A stretch of 40,821 nucleotides of DNA from Bacteroidia bacterium (GTDB taxonomy: Bacteria > Bacteroidota > Bacteroidia > NS11-12g > UBA9320), in contig JAGVMN010000018.1 of NCBI GenBank assembly GCA_020053795.1, forward strand, positions 1 to 40,821. Direction: 5' to 3'. Shown piece by piece: positions 1 to 9,660 of the stretch. The notes beneath the pieces are model-generated. The model saw nothing but the letters and a program-made list of their open reading frames with translations. It made no database searches and was not told where the DNA came from. The position numbers and the translations under genes were made by a program. Numbering within the stretch: the first letter of the stretch is position 1; the number at the start of each line of letters is the position of its first letter.

Positions 1-215
1 ATAGGGGGCTTAATTTCTCAATTCCAATCATACCCTCAATGAAATCAAGGCTTTTTAGACGATTTTGCCTTAATTCTAAATCTTTTCGGACACTAATGGT
101 TTATAATTGAAAACATTTTAGAACGAAAGTTGACCCCTTTGGGTATCAAATCCCAAAACTATTGATCTGCTTTTAATTCTTGAATGGCAGTTATTACCAA
201 CTAATCAAAAATAGT
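1..215. other. AT-rich leader with no gene seen
   Basis: No reading frame here looks like a gene on either strand, and there is no clear TAnnTTTG promoter box. It presumably holds the 5' leader of the lipoprotein gene starting at 216. Confidence 0.4.
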
Positions 216-1529
216 ATGCTTTCAAAAAAGTTTTACAGAACAGGCATGGCGTTGTCTATGTTTTGTCTTTTTACCACCTGCAAAAAAGAAATTAAAGAGA
301 TTGATTTCACCAGCAGCACCAATATTTTAAAAGTCTTCGATTTGAATGGCGATTTTCCGTATGCTCAGATTAAAAGACCTGCAGGCGGATATTTTTTGGT
401 ATATGGCGAAAATGTAAACAGGCAAAAAGATGTTAGCGTTGCCGTTACCGATGAAGTGGGTAATGTACTCCACAAAACTACTTTCGGGGGCTCTAAAAAT
501 GAAGCTATTTGGTTTACCCAGATTGATGCCGGAGGTAATCTGTATATATGTGGCCTAACCGTTAGTCCTGAATTAAGAATGGATAAAAATGCCAAGGTAA
601 CCAATAGTCCTGACGGATATCTGGCAAAGCTTGATAAAGACGGAAACCTGCTTTGGCAAAGAGGATACTCTGATACCACATCCTTTAAAAAAGGGATTAA
701 CTATGACAATTTTTCTAATGTTCATCTTATTAATAACAAGCTTTATTGCATAGGGATCACAGCAAACCGGTACACTCCTGCTGGGGGTAATGCTGCTACA
801 GAATTTGATAGCTGGATGGTTACATTTGATGAAAATGGAAATGTATTAAAAGACCGCTTGTTACCTTCAATTTATAGAGGTGCATCGCTTTTAAATTATG
901 GTGGGGCTATTGCGATTGATGGCATCAAACTAAGCAATAATGATTTGATTATCCGGTTCGTTTTTTTAGCTTATCAGTCGCAGGGAAGAAACATGGATAC
1001 CACCGCTTTATTGTTCAGGTATAGTATTGCCAGCGATAGCGTGTTGTGGACCAAATATTACAGTCAGTCATCACCCCAGGGCGATATTTGTTATATGGGT
1101 TTACTTGGCAGTGGTAATGTTGCCTTTTTCGATTCATATTGGAATACTATCAATATAATGGATGTAAATACCGGAAATACAATAAGCACTACTACCGTGA
1201 ATAATAATACAGCCAGCGTAACCAGCACTCAATACTTTATGAACTTGGGAGTTTCGCCTTTTAATATTAATGATGACTTGTATTTCGTGGGATACAGCAG
1301 TAAAGGCGGTACTACTGCTAACCAAAAGCCTTTTGTTGCAAAACTCAACAGTCAGGGTACATTGGTTTACAACAAAACTTTTGATATACCTTTGGGATAT
1401 TTTTATTGGGTAACCGAAAATGGCAACAATAATTTACAGTTTATGGGAGGGATAAATTCCTTTAATACGGATAATATAAAATTATTTACACTAACAACGG
1501 ATGAAAATGGTAATGTTATTAATCAATAA
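216..1529 (+). CDS. Lipoprotein with beta-propeller-like repeats
   Basis: A 437-residue secreted lipoprotein of unknown function. The chosen ATG gives MLSKKFYRTG followed by a short hydrophobic run and a lipobox ending FTTC, with KKE after the Cys. An in-frame TTG at 180 would add 12 residues ahead of the signal peptide and is less likely. The mature part holds degenerate repeats of the form GGYFLVYG, DEVGNVLHKTTFGG, GGNLYICG and DKDGNLLWQRGY, the pattern of Bacteroidota beta-propeller surface proteins in which blades carry 'D..G..lW...yGG' motifs. There is no T9SS tail. The next gene begins 4 bases after the stop and encodes a similar lipoprotein, so the two are probably co-transcribed. The role is unknown; surface display or adhesion is a guess. 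Confidence 0.8.
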   Translation: MLSKKFYRTGMALSMFCLFTTCKKEIKEIDFTSSTNILKVFDLNGDFPYAQIKRPAGGYFLVYGENVNRQKDVSVAVTDEVGNVLHKTTFGGSKNEAIWFTQIDAGGNLYICGLTVSPELRMDKNAKVTNSPDGYLAKLDKDGNLLWQRGYSDTTSFKKGINYDNFSNVHLINNKLYCIGITANRYTPAGGNAATEFDSWMVTFDENGNVLKDRLLPSIYRGASLLNYGGAIAIDGIKLSNNDLIIRFVFLAYQSQGRNMDTTALLFRYSIASDSVLWTKYYSQSSPQGDICYMGLLGSGNVAFFDSYWNTINIMDVNTGNTISTTTVNNNTASVTSTQYFMNLGVSPFNINDDLYFVGYSSKGGTTANQKPFVAKLNSQGTLVYNKTFDIPLGYFYWVTENGNNNLQFMGGINSFNTDNIKLFTLTTDENGNVINQ

Positions 1530-1533
1530 AAAA

Positions 1534-2769
1534 ATGAAGGCACTAAAATATTCAATACTAACACTGGCTGTTTCAGTTTTAATAACGATTGCAGCATGTA
1601 AAAAGGAGGTAAAAGGTCCGGACGGCAATTCAAGCTCAATAACTACAATTCCGCTTGGAACAGCTAGTGCAGGAACACCTTATTACACGCTCGACAATAC
1701 AGGCAAATACCTTTTTTTATTTGTAAGAGATTTAAAATACAACAACGGGGTGGTGCAAAAAATAAATATATCAGGTCCAATCCCCATCCTTGAAAAAACC
1801 ATTACCATTACCAACACAGTTCCCATAAGTCCCGATAATGTGGTAGTTACTGATGACAATCAATTCATCGGCACTTTTTACAATTTTGGTAACGCAAGTA
1901 TACGTCAGTTACCGGCTCAGATAATTTATAAGTTTGATATAAACCTGAATATTACCAAAATAGATACAGTAGCAAAGGTATCTGGTGGAAATTTTGGCAG
2001 AACAAGGTTGGTGAAAAACGGAAAAGGAAGAATTACGGGGGTTTTTAGCAACAAGATAGGCAAAGGCAAATGCTATTTGACGTATAAAAACATGGATGAA
2101 AACCTGAATGTTCTCAATCAGATAACTGATTCTGCTTCTGCCTATGGTGTATCAAATTTATCAGGCACTAATTTGATTAAAACCTCTGACGGGGGTTATC
2201 TTTACACAGGTGATAATGTAGATATTCCTTATGCAAATACCGAAATGTTACTTGAAAAACGGGATGGGAATTTTAATTTGCTATGGACAGTAAAATATAA
2301 ACCCGCACCGCCCAATACGGCATCTCCGGCTACTTTAAATGAGTACAATGGAAAATATTATGTTTATTGTGCTAACTCAAATGCACCGCAATCAAGATTT
2401 GTGTTAGTTTACGACCTCAGCGGGAATTTATTGCAGAATACCCCATTAACCGTTGATGGAATAATTACACAAAATAGTTTAACAACCGAACCGATGAGAT
2501 TGACCGAAAACGGAGAGTTTTTAATTTTGGCATCCACTAAGTTAAACACAGCCCCAAACCAGCTAAGAGGAATTTTATATCATACTGATGCAAATTTAAA
2601 TGTGCTTTCATCCGAGATTTATGGAGGCAAGGGGGTAGTGAGTAGTTTGATTAAAGTAAACACAAACAAATATTTGCACTTTTATCTTGATAACAACTTT
2701 ACCCCGGATAATTATCTTCCGCGTTTGGTATTTCGCTATATTGATGCAAAAGGAAAAGTTATAAAATAA
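1534..2769 (+). CDS. Lipoprotein, probable beta-propeller, partner of the upstream gene
   Basis: A 411-residue protein whose start MKALKYSILT leads a signal peptide ending in the lipobox IAAC, followed by KKE. An in-frame ATG at 1501 lies inside the upstream gene and would bury the signal sequence, so 1534 is preferred. The body has blade-like motifs (SDGGYLYTGDN, DGNFNLLWTVKY, YDLSGNLLQN, TENGEFLILAS) resembling the upstream lipoprotein, but overall sequence similarity is low. It ends KGKVIK with no sorting domain. The tight 4-base spacing suggests one operon and possibly one complex at the outer membrane. No family name can be given with certainty. Confidence 0.8.
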   Translation: MKALKYSILTLAVSVLITIAACKKEVKGPDGNSSSITTIPLGTASAGTPYYTLDNTGKYLFLFVRDLKYNNGVVQKINISGPIPILEKTITITNTVPISPDNVVVTDDNQFIGTFYNFGNASIRQLPAQIIYKFDINLNITKIDTVAKVSGGNFGRTRLVKNGKGRITGVFSNKIGKGKCYLTYKNMDENLNVLNQITDSASAYGVSNLSGTNLIKTSDGGYLYTGDNVDIPYANTEMLLEKRDGNFNLLWTVKYKPAPPNTASPATLNEYNGKYYVYCANSNAPQSRFVLVYDLSGNLLQNTPLTVDGIITQNSLTTEPMRLTENGEFLILASTKLNTAPNQLRGILYHTDANLNVLSSEIYGGKGVVSSLIKVNTNKYLHFYLDNNFTPDNYLPRLVFRYIDAKGKVIK

Positions 2770-2824
2770 ACACCACCCCTGTCAGGCGTTTTTTAGGCAT
2801 CAGCAGGGAAAATTAAAAAGCAAA

Positions 2825-3859
2825 ATGAAAAAAATAAGCAAAGTTTTATTTGCAGCTTCAGTTCTTGTAATGCTGAACTCAACTGTAACAATCGCTCAGG
2901 AAAGCTGCACCGAAAAACTATACAGAGCCAACAATCTCTACGAAAAAGGCAAAATACAGGAAGCCATTGAAATAGCGAGTACCTGCACGTCATCTGAAAA
3001 TGTAACAGATCAATGGCAGGCATATCACCTGTTGGCCATGGCTTATCTGGCGGACAACAAACCCGGCGATGCACGCAAAGCGGCTGAAAAAATGTTGGAA
3101 ATTAATCCTACTTATGAGCCCAGTAAACTAAAAGACCCTGCGGAACTCATTCGCTTATTGAAGTCAATTAAAGTAATTCCTAAATTTTCGATGGGATTGG
3201 CAGCCACGGTTGGAGGAAATATTACTTATCCAAGGGTCACGGCTACATACAACGGAGCTAATTATAAAAAAACATACTCATCAAAGGGCAGTTGGCAGAT
3301 GGGAATAATAATAGGATACAATATGAATGAAATCATCAGCCTGCATACAGGTTTGATAGCTACTTCAAAAAAAATAGGAGTATCTTACCAGGTTGGCGAC
3401 AATAACATAAGCATCAATGAGAATATGACCTATTTAGATGTTCCGCTTTTTGCGAGGTTCACCACTTTGCCCATAAAGGGAATCCGCTTTTTTGGCGATG
3501 CGGGTATTTACACCGGCAGATTGACGAGTTCTAAAAGCGATTTTTCAAGGCAGGTTAAGAATACTGACGAAACTTTTACAGAAGACAATCTGAATTCGGA
3601 GAACCGAAGGAATAAATGGGAATACGGATCAATTTTAGGAGGGGGTGCAGTGGTGAAATTGGGGAAAGTAAATGTAGCCATTGATGCCAAATATTACATA
3701 GCAGCTTTTTACAACATGACCAATGAGGACAACCGTTATAAGAACGAAAATTTGTTTTACAGTTATTATTTCATTGATGACGATACCAGACTGAATAATC
3801 TGGCGATTTCACTCAGTTTGGTGTACAATGTTAGTTATAGAGTGATCAAAGGGAAATAA
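2825..3859 (+). CDS. Periplasmic repeat domain plus outer-membrane beta-barrel protein
   Basis: A 344-residue exported protein. Residues 1-25 are a signal peptide ending VTIAQ. Residues about 27-115 form a TPR-like helical segment (AIEIASTCTSS, WQAYHLLAMAYLADNKPGDA, EKMLEINPTYEP) with paired Cys residues near its start. From about residue 125 the sequence alternates in the manner of a small PorT/OmpW-like barrel (KFSMGLAATVGGNI, WQMGIIIGYNMN, FFGDAGIYTG, LAISLSLVYNVSY), ending in an aromatic-rich strand. Families of this kind sit in the Bacteroidota outer membrane; the specific role is unknown. The next gene has the same architecture and is a diverged paralogue. A 55-base gap separates it from the lipoprotein upstream, so co-transcription is possible. 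Confidence 0.8.
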   Translation: MKKISKVLFAASVLVMLNSTVTIAQESCTEKLYRANNLYEKGKIQEAIEIASTCTSSENVTDQWQAYHLLAMAYLADNKPGDARKAAEKMLEINPTYEPSKLKDPAELIRLLKSIKVIPKFSMGLAATVGGNITYPRVTATYNGANYKKTYSSKGSWQMGIIIGYNMNEIISLHTGLIATSKKIGVSYQVGDNNISINENMTYLDVPLFARFTTLPIKGIRFFGDAGIYTGRLTSSKSDFSRQVKNTDETFTEDNLNSENRRNKWEYGSILGGGAVVKLGKVNVAIDAKYYIAAFYNMTNEDNRYKNENLFYSYYFIDDDTRLNNLAISLSLVYNVSYRVIKGK

Positions 3860-3864
3860 TTAAT

Positions 3865-3910
3865 TCGACGCTTCGACTCCTTCGACAGGCTCAGGAACCG
3901 AAGCTCAGTG
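3865..3910. repeat. Interspersed palindromic repeat (CTTCGA...CGAAG type)
   Basis: The gap between the two barrel genes holds repeated CTTCGAC units and the phrase CTTCGACAGGCTCAGG, closing with CGAAG. From general knowledge, repeats of this wording are scattered between genes in many Bacteroidota genomes. Only one copy is in the window, so the family assignment is by recognition alone. Confidence 0.45.
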
Positions 3911-3951
3911 CAAGAAATTTGAAAATGAGATTTACAGTAACAGAAAATAAA

Positions 3952-4995
3952 ATGACAACACATATTTACAAAGTTCATTTGCCAACTTTAATCGCGGTTA
4001 TGTTTATTGGATTAAATGGCGTGGCTCAGGAAAAGAGCAATCCATGCAGCAATTCCTTATCAACGGCTAACAAAGAATATGAGGCCGGACGATTTACGTC
4101 TTGTATTGAGATATTAAACCCATGTGTTTCTGATCTGGCAAACAGCGAAGTGTTTGAAGCATATCGTTTGCTTGCCCTCTGCCACCAAGCCTTGAACGAC
4201 GAAAAAAACACCCATATTGGAGTGGTGAATTTGTTAAGGAACAAACCTGATTATAGAGACTTTCCCTATTTTGACCCCTTAGATTTTACCAAATTACTGG
4301 TAAAATACGATGTTTGGCCCAAGTTGGAATTGGGCATCATAGCGGGTATTAATTTAAATTCTGTAAACCCGATAAAAAATTATTCATTGACAGGTTCTCC
4401 AGCGGAATATTTACCGGGTCGAGGTTTTCAGGCAGGCATAGTGTTCGAATATTTTATCAGGAAAAATATTTCTGTTAATACCGGATTGTTGTTTGAAGGA
4501 TTGAACTATGAACGCAATGCGGCTGACGTATCGGGTTGGAAACAGGAATATCAGGAAAAAATAAATTATTTCAGCATTCCAGTTTCGGGCCGATACTATT
4601 TCCTTGAACGGAAATCTCTTAGAATGGCAGCCGAGATAGGATTACAAACGCAACTTTTGAATGGAACCAATTCAAATATTATTCTCAGCAATAATACGAC
4701 CAGCGAAAATGTTCAAAACACTATTGACCAAAGCGGCATACGCAACAAAACCTTATTTTATGGCTTGGCTGGCATTGCCTTGAAATACAAATTAGCAGGA
4801 GGGAATGTGTGTGCAAGTGTGTTTTATGCCTATGGTTTTGGTAATGTTGTGAATGCCGATAAACGTTACGAACCTCTCGGATTTATTATGGCGAACCAAT
4901 ACGTTGACAGTGATTTTTCTTTCAATCCTTTATATATTTCATTGGGATATCAGATGCCAATGGCCAGAATGTACGCCGTGAAGTTGAGGAAATAA
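3952..4995 (+). CDS. Second periplasmic repeat plus beta-barrel protein (paralogue)
   Basis: A 347-residue exported protein if it starts at MTTHIYKVHL. ATG at 3925 would add nine residues and cannot be excluded. The signal peptide ends NGVAQ. The mature N-terminus again has a helical repeat with matched Cys positions (NPCSNSL, CIEILNPCV) and the phrase EAYRLLALCHQ, which parallels QAYHLLAMAYL in the upstream protein. It is followed by a barrel-like region (LELGIIAGINLNSV, GFQAGIVFEYFI, VNTGLLFEGLNY, FYGLAGIALKY, ISLGYQMPM). Shared order and motifs make the two genes a tandem duplication that has diverged strongly. It is convergent with the nSTAND gene, whose end lies 39 bases away. Confidence 0.78.
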   Translation: MTTHIYKVHLPTLIAVMFIGLNGVAQEKSNPCSNSLSTANKEYEAGRFTSCIEILNPCVSDLANSEVFEAYRLLALCHQALNDEKNTHIGVVNLLRNKPDYRDFPYFDPLDFTKLLVKYDVWPKLELGIIAGINLNSVNPIKNYSLTGSPAEYLPGRGFQAGIVFEYFIRKNISVNTGLLFEGLNYERNAADVSGWKQEYQEKINYFSIPVSGRYYFLERKSLRMAAEIGLQTQLLNGTNSNIILSNNTTSENVQNTIDQSGIRNKTLFYGLAGIALKYKLAGGNVCASVFYAYGFGNVVNADKRYEPLGFIMANQYVDSDFSFNPLYISLGYQMPMARMYAVKLRK

Positions 4996-5034
4996 TGGTG
5001 TATTAATTCCGCATTTTTGCACTATTAATCTACC

Positions 5035-8000
5035 CTATTTCCCAACCGTCTTTTCATACGGTATATCGTTCCCTATGAAACTGTTCCACTCTTCTTTGGT
5101 GAAACTGCGACTCAAACTTTTTTCCAGTCGGTCTGCAATTTCTGAAGGAACAATGGGGTATAATCTAACCGTTTTGTCCTTGCCGGAGGAAGCCATCAAA
5201 TTTCCGGTAGAGTTGAAGTCAACTGACATCACCCATGAATCGTGTTCGGAGAAAACGATTGGTGGTTCTCCTGAAATATCAGCATTCCACAGTCTGACCA
5301 TGCCATCAAGACATGAACTGCTGACTTGGTTGGTCTTGCGATTAAAGTGTATATTAGTGATCCCTGCTTTGTGACCATGGAAAATAATCTCAGCGGCCGT
5401 TTGATCTTTTGTTTTCAATATTCCACAGCTTCCTTCACCCGTGCCATATACCAGGAGTGTTCCATCCCTGTTCAAATCCAGACAAGTGACACGGCCCTTC
5501 GATATTTGTTTAAAAACCTCAGGTTTAGAATCCGGGGTAAGTCCCAACTTGTATATACCTCCATTCTCACAGCCAACGTAAAGTAACCTATTGGCCTCAT
5601 CAAAAGAAATAGAAATAGGCTTGGATTCAATGGTATAGGATTGAAGTACTTTGGATGTGTTTGGGTCAATAATTCGGATATTCATATCCAGACAGGCCGA
5701 TATCAGCCGATCTCCATCCCAAGCCAGAGCCATTATTTCCTGAGGGTGTAACCCCTGAATTTGCTTTTCAGGTGCTGCAAGGTTGCCGATGTCAAAGATC
5801 AGGATTTTCCGGTTATCACAGCTATTGGCAATCTTGGTCCCCGATTTATTATAGGCCAGATTGTCGAAGATTAAAGGCATCCCTTTTGAACAGTTGGAAG
5901 CTGACCCGGGAATACCGGTATTATTTACGCAAAGAATCCCATCGTTTCCGGCACTTGCCAGTAAGTCGGAAACGGGGTCAAAGCATATAGATTTTATGAC
6001 GTCGGCATGTTGCGAAAAGACATAGGCATTTTTTTCCTGTGACAATCTCAGTGCTGAAAACAAGGCACCGAATATTTCAGGGTCCATATCTTTGCCATTG
6101 TACTTCTTGTGAAATTTAAAGGCCTGTAATGCCAGTAAAGTTTTAACCGATTCACTGTAAGTAGATTTATCCGCCAATTTAGATTTGATAGCCAGATTCT
6201 GAGCTAATGAAAGGATACGAAGCCTATAGGCATTTTGTTGAGATATCTCTGCCGTTTGCCTCAAACTGTCTGATATTGACTTTTGCAATTGGGCTATTTG
6301 CCGGTCCAGTTCCGCTGCCTTTCTGGCTTCGTTAGCCTTTAGCGATGCCCTTTCTGCCTTTAGTTTTTCGAGTTTTGCCTCTTCTGCCTTTTGCAAAGCC
6401 AGCTTTCCTTGCCTGTTCGCCTCCAATTCCTGCTCTTTGGCACGCTTTTCTTCTTTCTCTGCTTTGGTTAAATTTTGCTCGGCCAAAACCTTTTGTTGTT
6501 CTGCATTAGCCTTTTGTTTCTCGGCAATTTGTTGTTGTGAGATGGCCGCATTTGCATTTCTTATGGAATTGTTACGCTCATTAAAAGCCCATAAAGAAAG
6601 TAAACTTAAAATGACACCAAAAGAAATAAGGACCGCATTGACAATTTTCTTTTTCCTGACGATTTCTGCTCTGAGAAAATTTTTGTCTTGTATGCTGGCG
6701 TCAACAAAACGCATGGCCAATTCAAAATGAGAATTGTATTGATTTGCCCAAAATTTATTTGGCTTGTTTTTGACCCTCCAGGCCACTGCTATTTGCAAAT
6801 CAGGATCACGCCATAAACCTGCCATCTCCTTGTCGTAGAGCAAAGAACTTTCGGTGATTCTGTTATACAACTCAGCCGATTCGCCCTCTTCTTCAACCCA
6901 ATCTCCAAGTCTTACCCAAACACGCATAAGACTCTCGTGAGATATATCTACAATGGTTCCTTCATTTATTTCAGTCGAAATCGGTGGCATAATAAAACCC
7001 CGGTCCCCAGATCTGAAAATATTCACCACTTCAACAATCTCCGATACTTTGGCTTCAGCAATTTCAGCAATTTTTCCGATTTGAGTCGGCCTTCTGACCC
7101 CCCGATTATCCCCACCTTTCAAAGTAATGGTCTTAAAAAGTGTTTCTGCCAATTTCCTTTTTTTATCAGTGATAAGATCTGAATATGCCTCTTCAGCGTG
7201 ATTGGAAAGAGCTTTCGCCATTCCTCCTGTTGATTCATAATGTTCCAGGTCTATTGGTATTCCTGGGTTCTTGACATTTTCCCATTCGGCCCAGGTACGC
7301 ATCAGCACATGTTGTAATATCGGGAGTTGGTCGGGGCTGTTACCAACCTCACGTACCAGATTCTGAACAAGTCTTGGAGATATTTTTCCGGCAACGGCGT
7401 CTATTGGGCCCGTTATACTCAACTGGATTTCGTCCTTGTTCATTCTGGGAATCAAAAATTGTCCATCGTTGATGGCTTCAGGAAGACCTGAAAACTGTTC
7501 GCAGTCACCTAAAAAATCCGTTCGGATAGTCATGACAACATAAATAGGTACATCCTTTTGCCCTGCCGATGCCAGCAACAAATCAACAAAATAGGATGCT
7601 TCATGTGTCTTGTTGGCAGACTCATACATATTGTTGAATCTGAAAATCTCTTCAAACTGATCTACCAGTATCAACAGACGTTTGCCGGACGGAATCAAAG
7701 GGCGAACGACCTGCACAAGTCCCAGAGTGTTTTTGCGAAGGATTATATTGTTCCTTTCCAACTGAAGTTTCCTTTCGGGTTCACTTGTCGAACCAAAAAC
7801 TTCAGCATCGAACAGTGCTTCGCACAGCTCCGAAACCGGATCTTTGCCCGGTCTCATAACACATATCCGCCAGGAATTCTCATTATCATTCATTATTCGG
7901 GGCAAAACACCAGCTCTAACCAATGACGACTTGCCACTGCCGGAATTACCCACAATTGAAACGAAACGGAAGTTATTCAACTTTCTCAGTATCTCCTTGA

Positions 8001-8082
8001 TGTGATTTTCCCTTCCGAAAAAGAGATGTGATTCATTTGGTTGAAATGGTCTGAGGCCTGGGAAAGGGTTGGTTTTAGACAT
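5035..8082 (-). CDS. nSTAND NTPase with membrane segment, coiled coil and WD40 repeats
   Basis: A 1015-residue signalling ATPase. The N-terminus NPFPGLRPF..E...FFGRE is the entry of the nSTAND1 class. Walker A is GNSGSGKS at residues 45-52 and Walker B LLILVDQFEE at 136-145, followed by sensor and winged-helix regions to about 400. A single hydrophobic helix lies at about 478-499, then a long Ala/Glu/Lys/Gln coiled coil at about 505-615, then roughly six WD40 blades at 685-985 (for example LASAGNDG, SSCLDGMVRLW, ASSGKDKTVRLY). The tail FTKEEWNSFIG...PYEKT is a common end of this class. Known STAND proteins oligomerise on sensing a ligand. Here the predicted topology puts the ATPase and propeller on opposite sides of the helix or, if the helix is a hairpin or buried, on the same side. 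The gene is divergent from a cyclase gene 62 bases away. What it senses is unknown. Confidence 0.88.
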   Translation of the reverse strand: MSKTNPFPGLRPFQPNESHLFFGRENHIKEILRKLNNFRFVSIVGNSGSGKSSLVRAGVLPRIMNDNENSWRICVMRPGKDPVSELCEALFDAEVFGSTSEPERKLQLERNNIILRKNTLGLVQVVRPLIPSGKRLLILVDQFEEIFRFNNMYESANKTHEASYFVDLLLASAGQKDVPIYVVMTIRTDFLGDCEQFSGLPEAINDGQFLIPRMNKDEIQLSITGPIDAVAGKISPRLVQNLVREVGNSPDQLPILQHVLMRTWAEWENVKNPGIPIDLEHYESTGGMAKALSNHAEEAYSDLITDKKRKLAETLFKTITLKGGDNRGVRRPTQIGKIAEIAEAKVSEIVEVVNIFRSGDRGFIMPPISTEINEGTIVDISHESLMRVWVRLGDWVEEEGESAELYNRITESSLLYDKEMAGLWRDPDLQIAVAWRVKNKPNKFWANQYNSHFELAMRFVDASIQDKNFLRAEIVRKKKIVNAVLISFGVILSLLSLWAFNERNNSIRNANAAISQQQIAEKQKANAEQQKVLAEQNLTKAEKEEKRAKEQELEANRQGKLALQKAEEAKLEKLKAERASLKANEARKAAELDRQIAQLQKSISDSLRQTAEISQQNAYRLRILSLAQNLAIKSKLADKSTYSESVKTLLALQAFKFHKKYNGKDMDPEIFGALFSALRLSQEKNAYVFSQHADVIKSICFDPVSDLLASAGNDGILCVNNTGIPGSASNCSKGMPLIFDNLAYNKSGTKIANSCDNRKILIFDIGNLAAPEKQIQGLHPQEIMALAWDGDRLISACLDMNIRIIDPNTSKVLQSYTIESKPISISFDEANRLLYVGCENGGIYKLGLTPDSKPEVFKQISKGRVTCLDLNRDGTLLVYGTGEGSCGILKTKDQTAAEIIFHGHKAGITNIHFNRKTNQVSSSCLDGMVRLWNADISGEPPIVFSEHDSWVMSVDFNSTGNLMASSGKDKTVRLYPIVPSEIADRLEKSLSRSFTKEEWNSFIGNDIPYEKTVGK

Positions 8083-8110
8083 GGTCTTTGGTCAATGGTT
8101 TTTATTTGAG

Positions 8111-8118
8111 CAAAAATA
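8111..8118 (-). promoter_or_regulatory. Candidate -7 promoter box for the nSTAND gene
   Basis: On the minus strand this reads TATTTTTG, fitting the Bacteroidota -7 consensus TAnnTTTG, about 30 bases before the nSTAND start codon. A convincing -33 TTG at the usual spacing is not obvious. Confidence 0.5.
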
Positions 8119-8144
8119 GTGCTTAGTTTGACAAAAAATAATCA

Positions 8145-9605
8145 ATGAATATGATTGGAATAATTGGATGTGCTGTGTTTCTTATTGTAGCTATAGTGGC
8201 AATAATGCTGCTCATGTCAAAGGGCAGACAAATAAAAGAGCTCAAATCGAAAATTGAGTTCGCCGTAGAGGGTGATGAGTTAATGAAAGTTGAAATTGAT
8301 GCCGAATCAGATATTGAACTGGTGGCCGATCATTTCAACACACTGGTAAAAAAATATCAAACCCTCAGGGAGAAATCTTTACATCTTGAAGAAGACCGGT
8401 TTCATAATAAGGATATTGACGGGAAAATAAGAGATATGGAAGCATCCTTGAATCAATCTACACTGCTCACCGATATTGGCAAACAAATTACTTCATGCCT
8501 CAATGTCGAGGAAATTCTCCATCATGCCTATCGAGTAATAAGGTCAAGCATGGATATAGAGGAAATAGAATTGATGTTCCTGAAAAACGACATAAGGATA
8601 TTCAAGTCAATTGATAAGGCCGGGAAGACGTCAGATCATGACGTTTCATTAGACCAACAGAATTTGAGTCTGATGAATTGGTCTCTTGAAAACAAAAAGG
8701 AAGTTTTTTTACCGGATGCCATTAATGATTTTGCCCAATATGTATTTAAACCTATAATTAGCCTCACTAATAAAAAGCCCGCTGCTGCTATTTGCATCCC
8801 CTTATTTCTTCATAAAAAAGAAATTGGAGCGATAGGTGTAATGAGCATGCAGACCAACGCCTATAACAATTACCACATGGATTTTATAAAGGGTCTGGCA
8901 TCTTACATTGCGGTGGCCATCGATAACTCCAATGTGTACATGTTATTAGAATCGAGTAAAAAAGAAATTGAAAAAGAGAAGGAAAAGTCAGACAATTTGC
9001 TGCTCAATATCTTACCGGAAGAGGTTGCCGAGGAACTGAAACAAAAAGGACACTCTGATGCCAGAAGTTTTGAGATGGTAACTGTTCTTTTTACTGACTT
9101 TGTAAATTTTACAGGAATCAGCGAAAACATGTCTCCTGAAAATCTGGTTAAAGAAATTGACACCTGTTTTCAGGGCTTTGATAAAATTGTTGAAACTTAT
9201 GGACTGGAAAAAATAAAAACCATTGGCGATGCTTATCTTGCTGTTTCAGGTCTGCCAATAAAAAAACAGGATCACGCCACCAATGCCATTAAAGCTGCTC
9301 TGGCGATGAGAGCATTTATGAAAGAACGCGAAGGTTTAACAGGCATAAAACTCCACAAAATTCGTATCGGGTTAAACAGTGGGCCTTTGGTGGCGGGAAT
9401 CGTAGGCCTGAAAAAATTTGCCTATGACATTTGGGGAGACACCGTGAATACGGCTGCCCGCATGGAACAAAGCAGTGAAACCGGTAAGATAAATGTTTCA
9501 GGCAACACCTATTCTTTGATAAAAGACCAATTCAAATGCGAGTATCGAGGAAAGATCAATGCAAAAAATAAAGGTGAAATTGATATGTATTTTGTGGAAG
9601 CCTGA
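8145..9605 (+). CDS. Membrane-anchored GAF-domain class III adenylate cyclase
   Basis: A 486-residue enzyme predicted to make cAMP from ATP. Residues 3-24 are one transmembrane helix, followed by a helical linker. A GAF-like sensor spans about 105-265 (LLTDIGKQITSCLNVEEILH at its start, CIPLFLHKKEIGAIGVMS near its end). A short coiled coil with LLLNILPEEVAEEL leads into the cyclase domain at about 305-486. Visible catalytic residues are metal-binding D318 (FTDFVNFT) and D362 (TIGDAY), adenine-selecting K358 and D428 (YDIWGD), and N435 and R439 of the N..AR transition-state motif. The Lys/Asp pair argues for ATP rather than GTP. The next gene carries a near-identical catalytic module, and only 55 bases separate the two coding regions. 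Confidence 0.9.
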   Translation: MNMIGIIGCAVFLIVAIVAIMLLMSKGRQIKELKSKIEFAVEGDELMKVEIDAESDIELVADHFNTLVKKYQTLREKSLHLEEDRFHNKDIDGKIRDMEASLNQSTLLTDIGKQITSCLNVEEILHHAYRVIRSSMDIEEIELMFLKNDIRIFKSIDKAGKTSDHDVSLDQQNLSLMNWSLENKKEVFLPDAINDFAQYVFKPIISLTNKKPAAAICIPLFLHKKEIGAIGVMSMQTNAYNNYHMDFIKGLASYIAVAIDNSNVYMLLESSKKEIEKEKEKSDNLLLNILPEEVAEELKQKGHSDARSFEMVTVLFTDFVNFTGISENMSPENLVKEIDTCFQGFDKIVETYGLEKIKTIGDAYLAVSGLPIKKQDHATNAIKAALAMRAFMKEREGLTGIKLHKIRIGLNSGPLVAGIVGLKKFAYDIWGDTVNTAARMEQSSETGKINVSGNTYSLIKDQFKCEYRGKINAKNKGEIDMYFVEA

Positions 9606-9660
9606 TTAAAAAAAGATGCTTACACATATCGGTCAAAAATCTTTTTGCATAGAAATAAGT

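Noticed and set aside
5000-5034. Terminator between the convergent barrel and nSTAND genes
   Set aside because: Only weak AT-rich complementarity; no convincing stem-loop with a T-tract.
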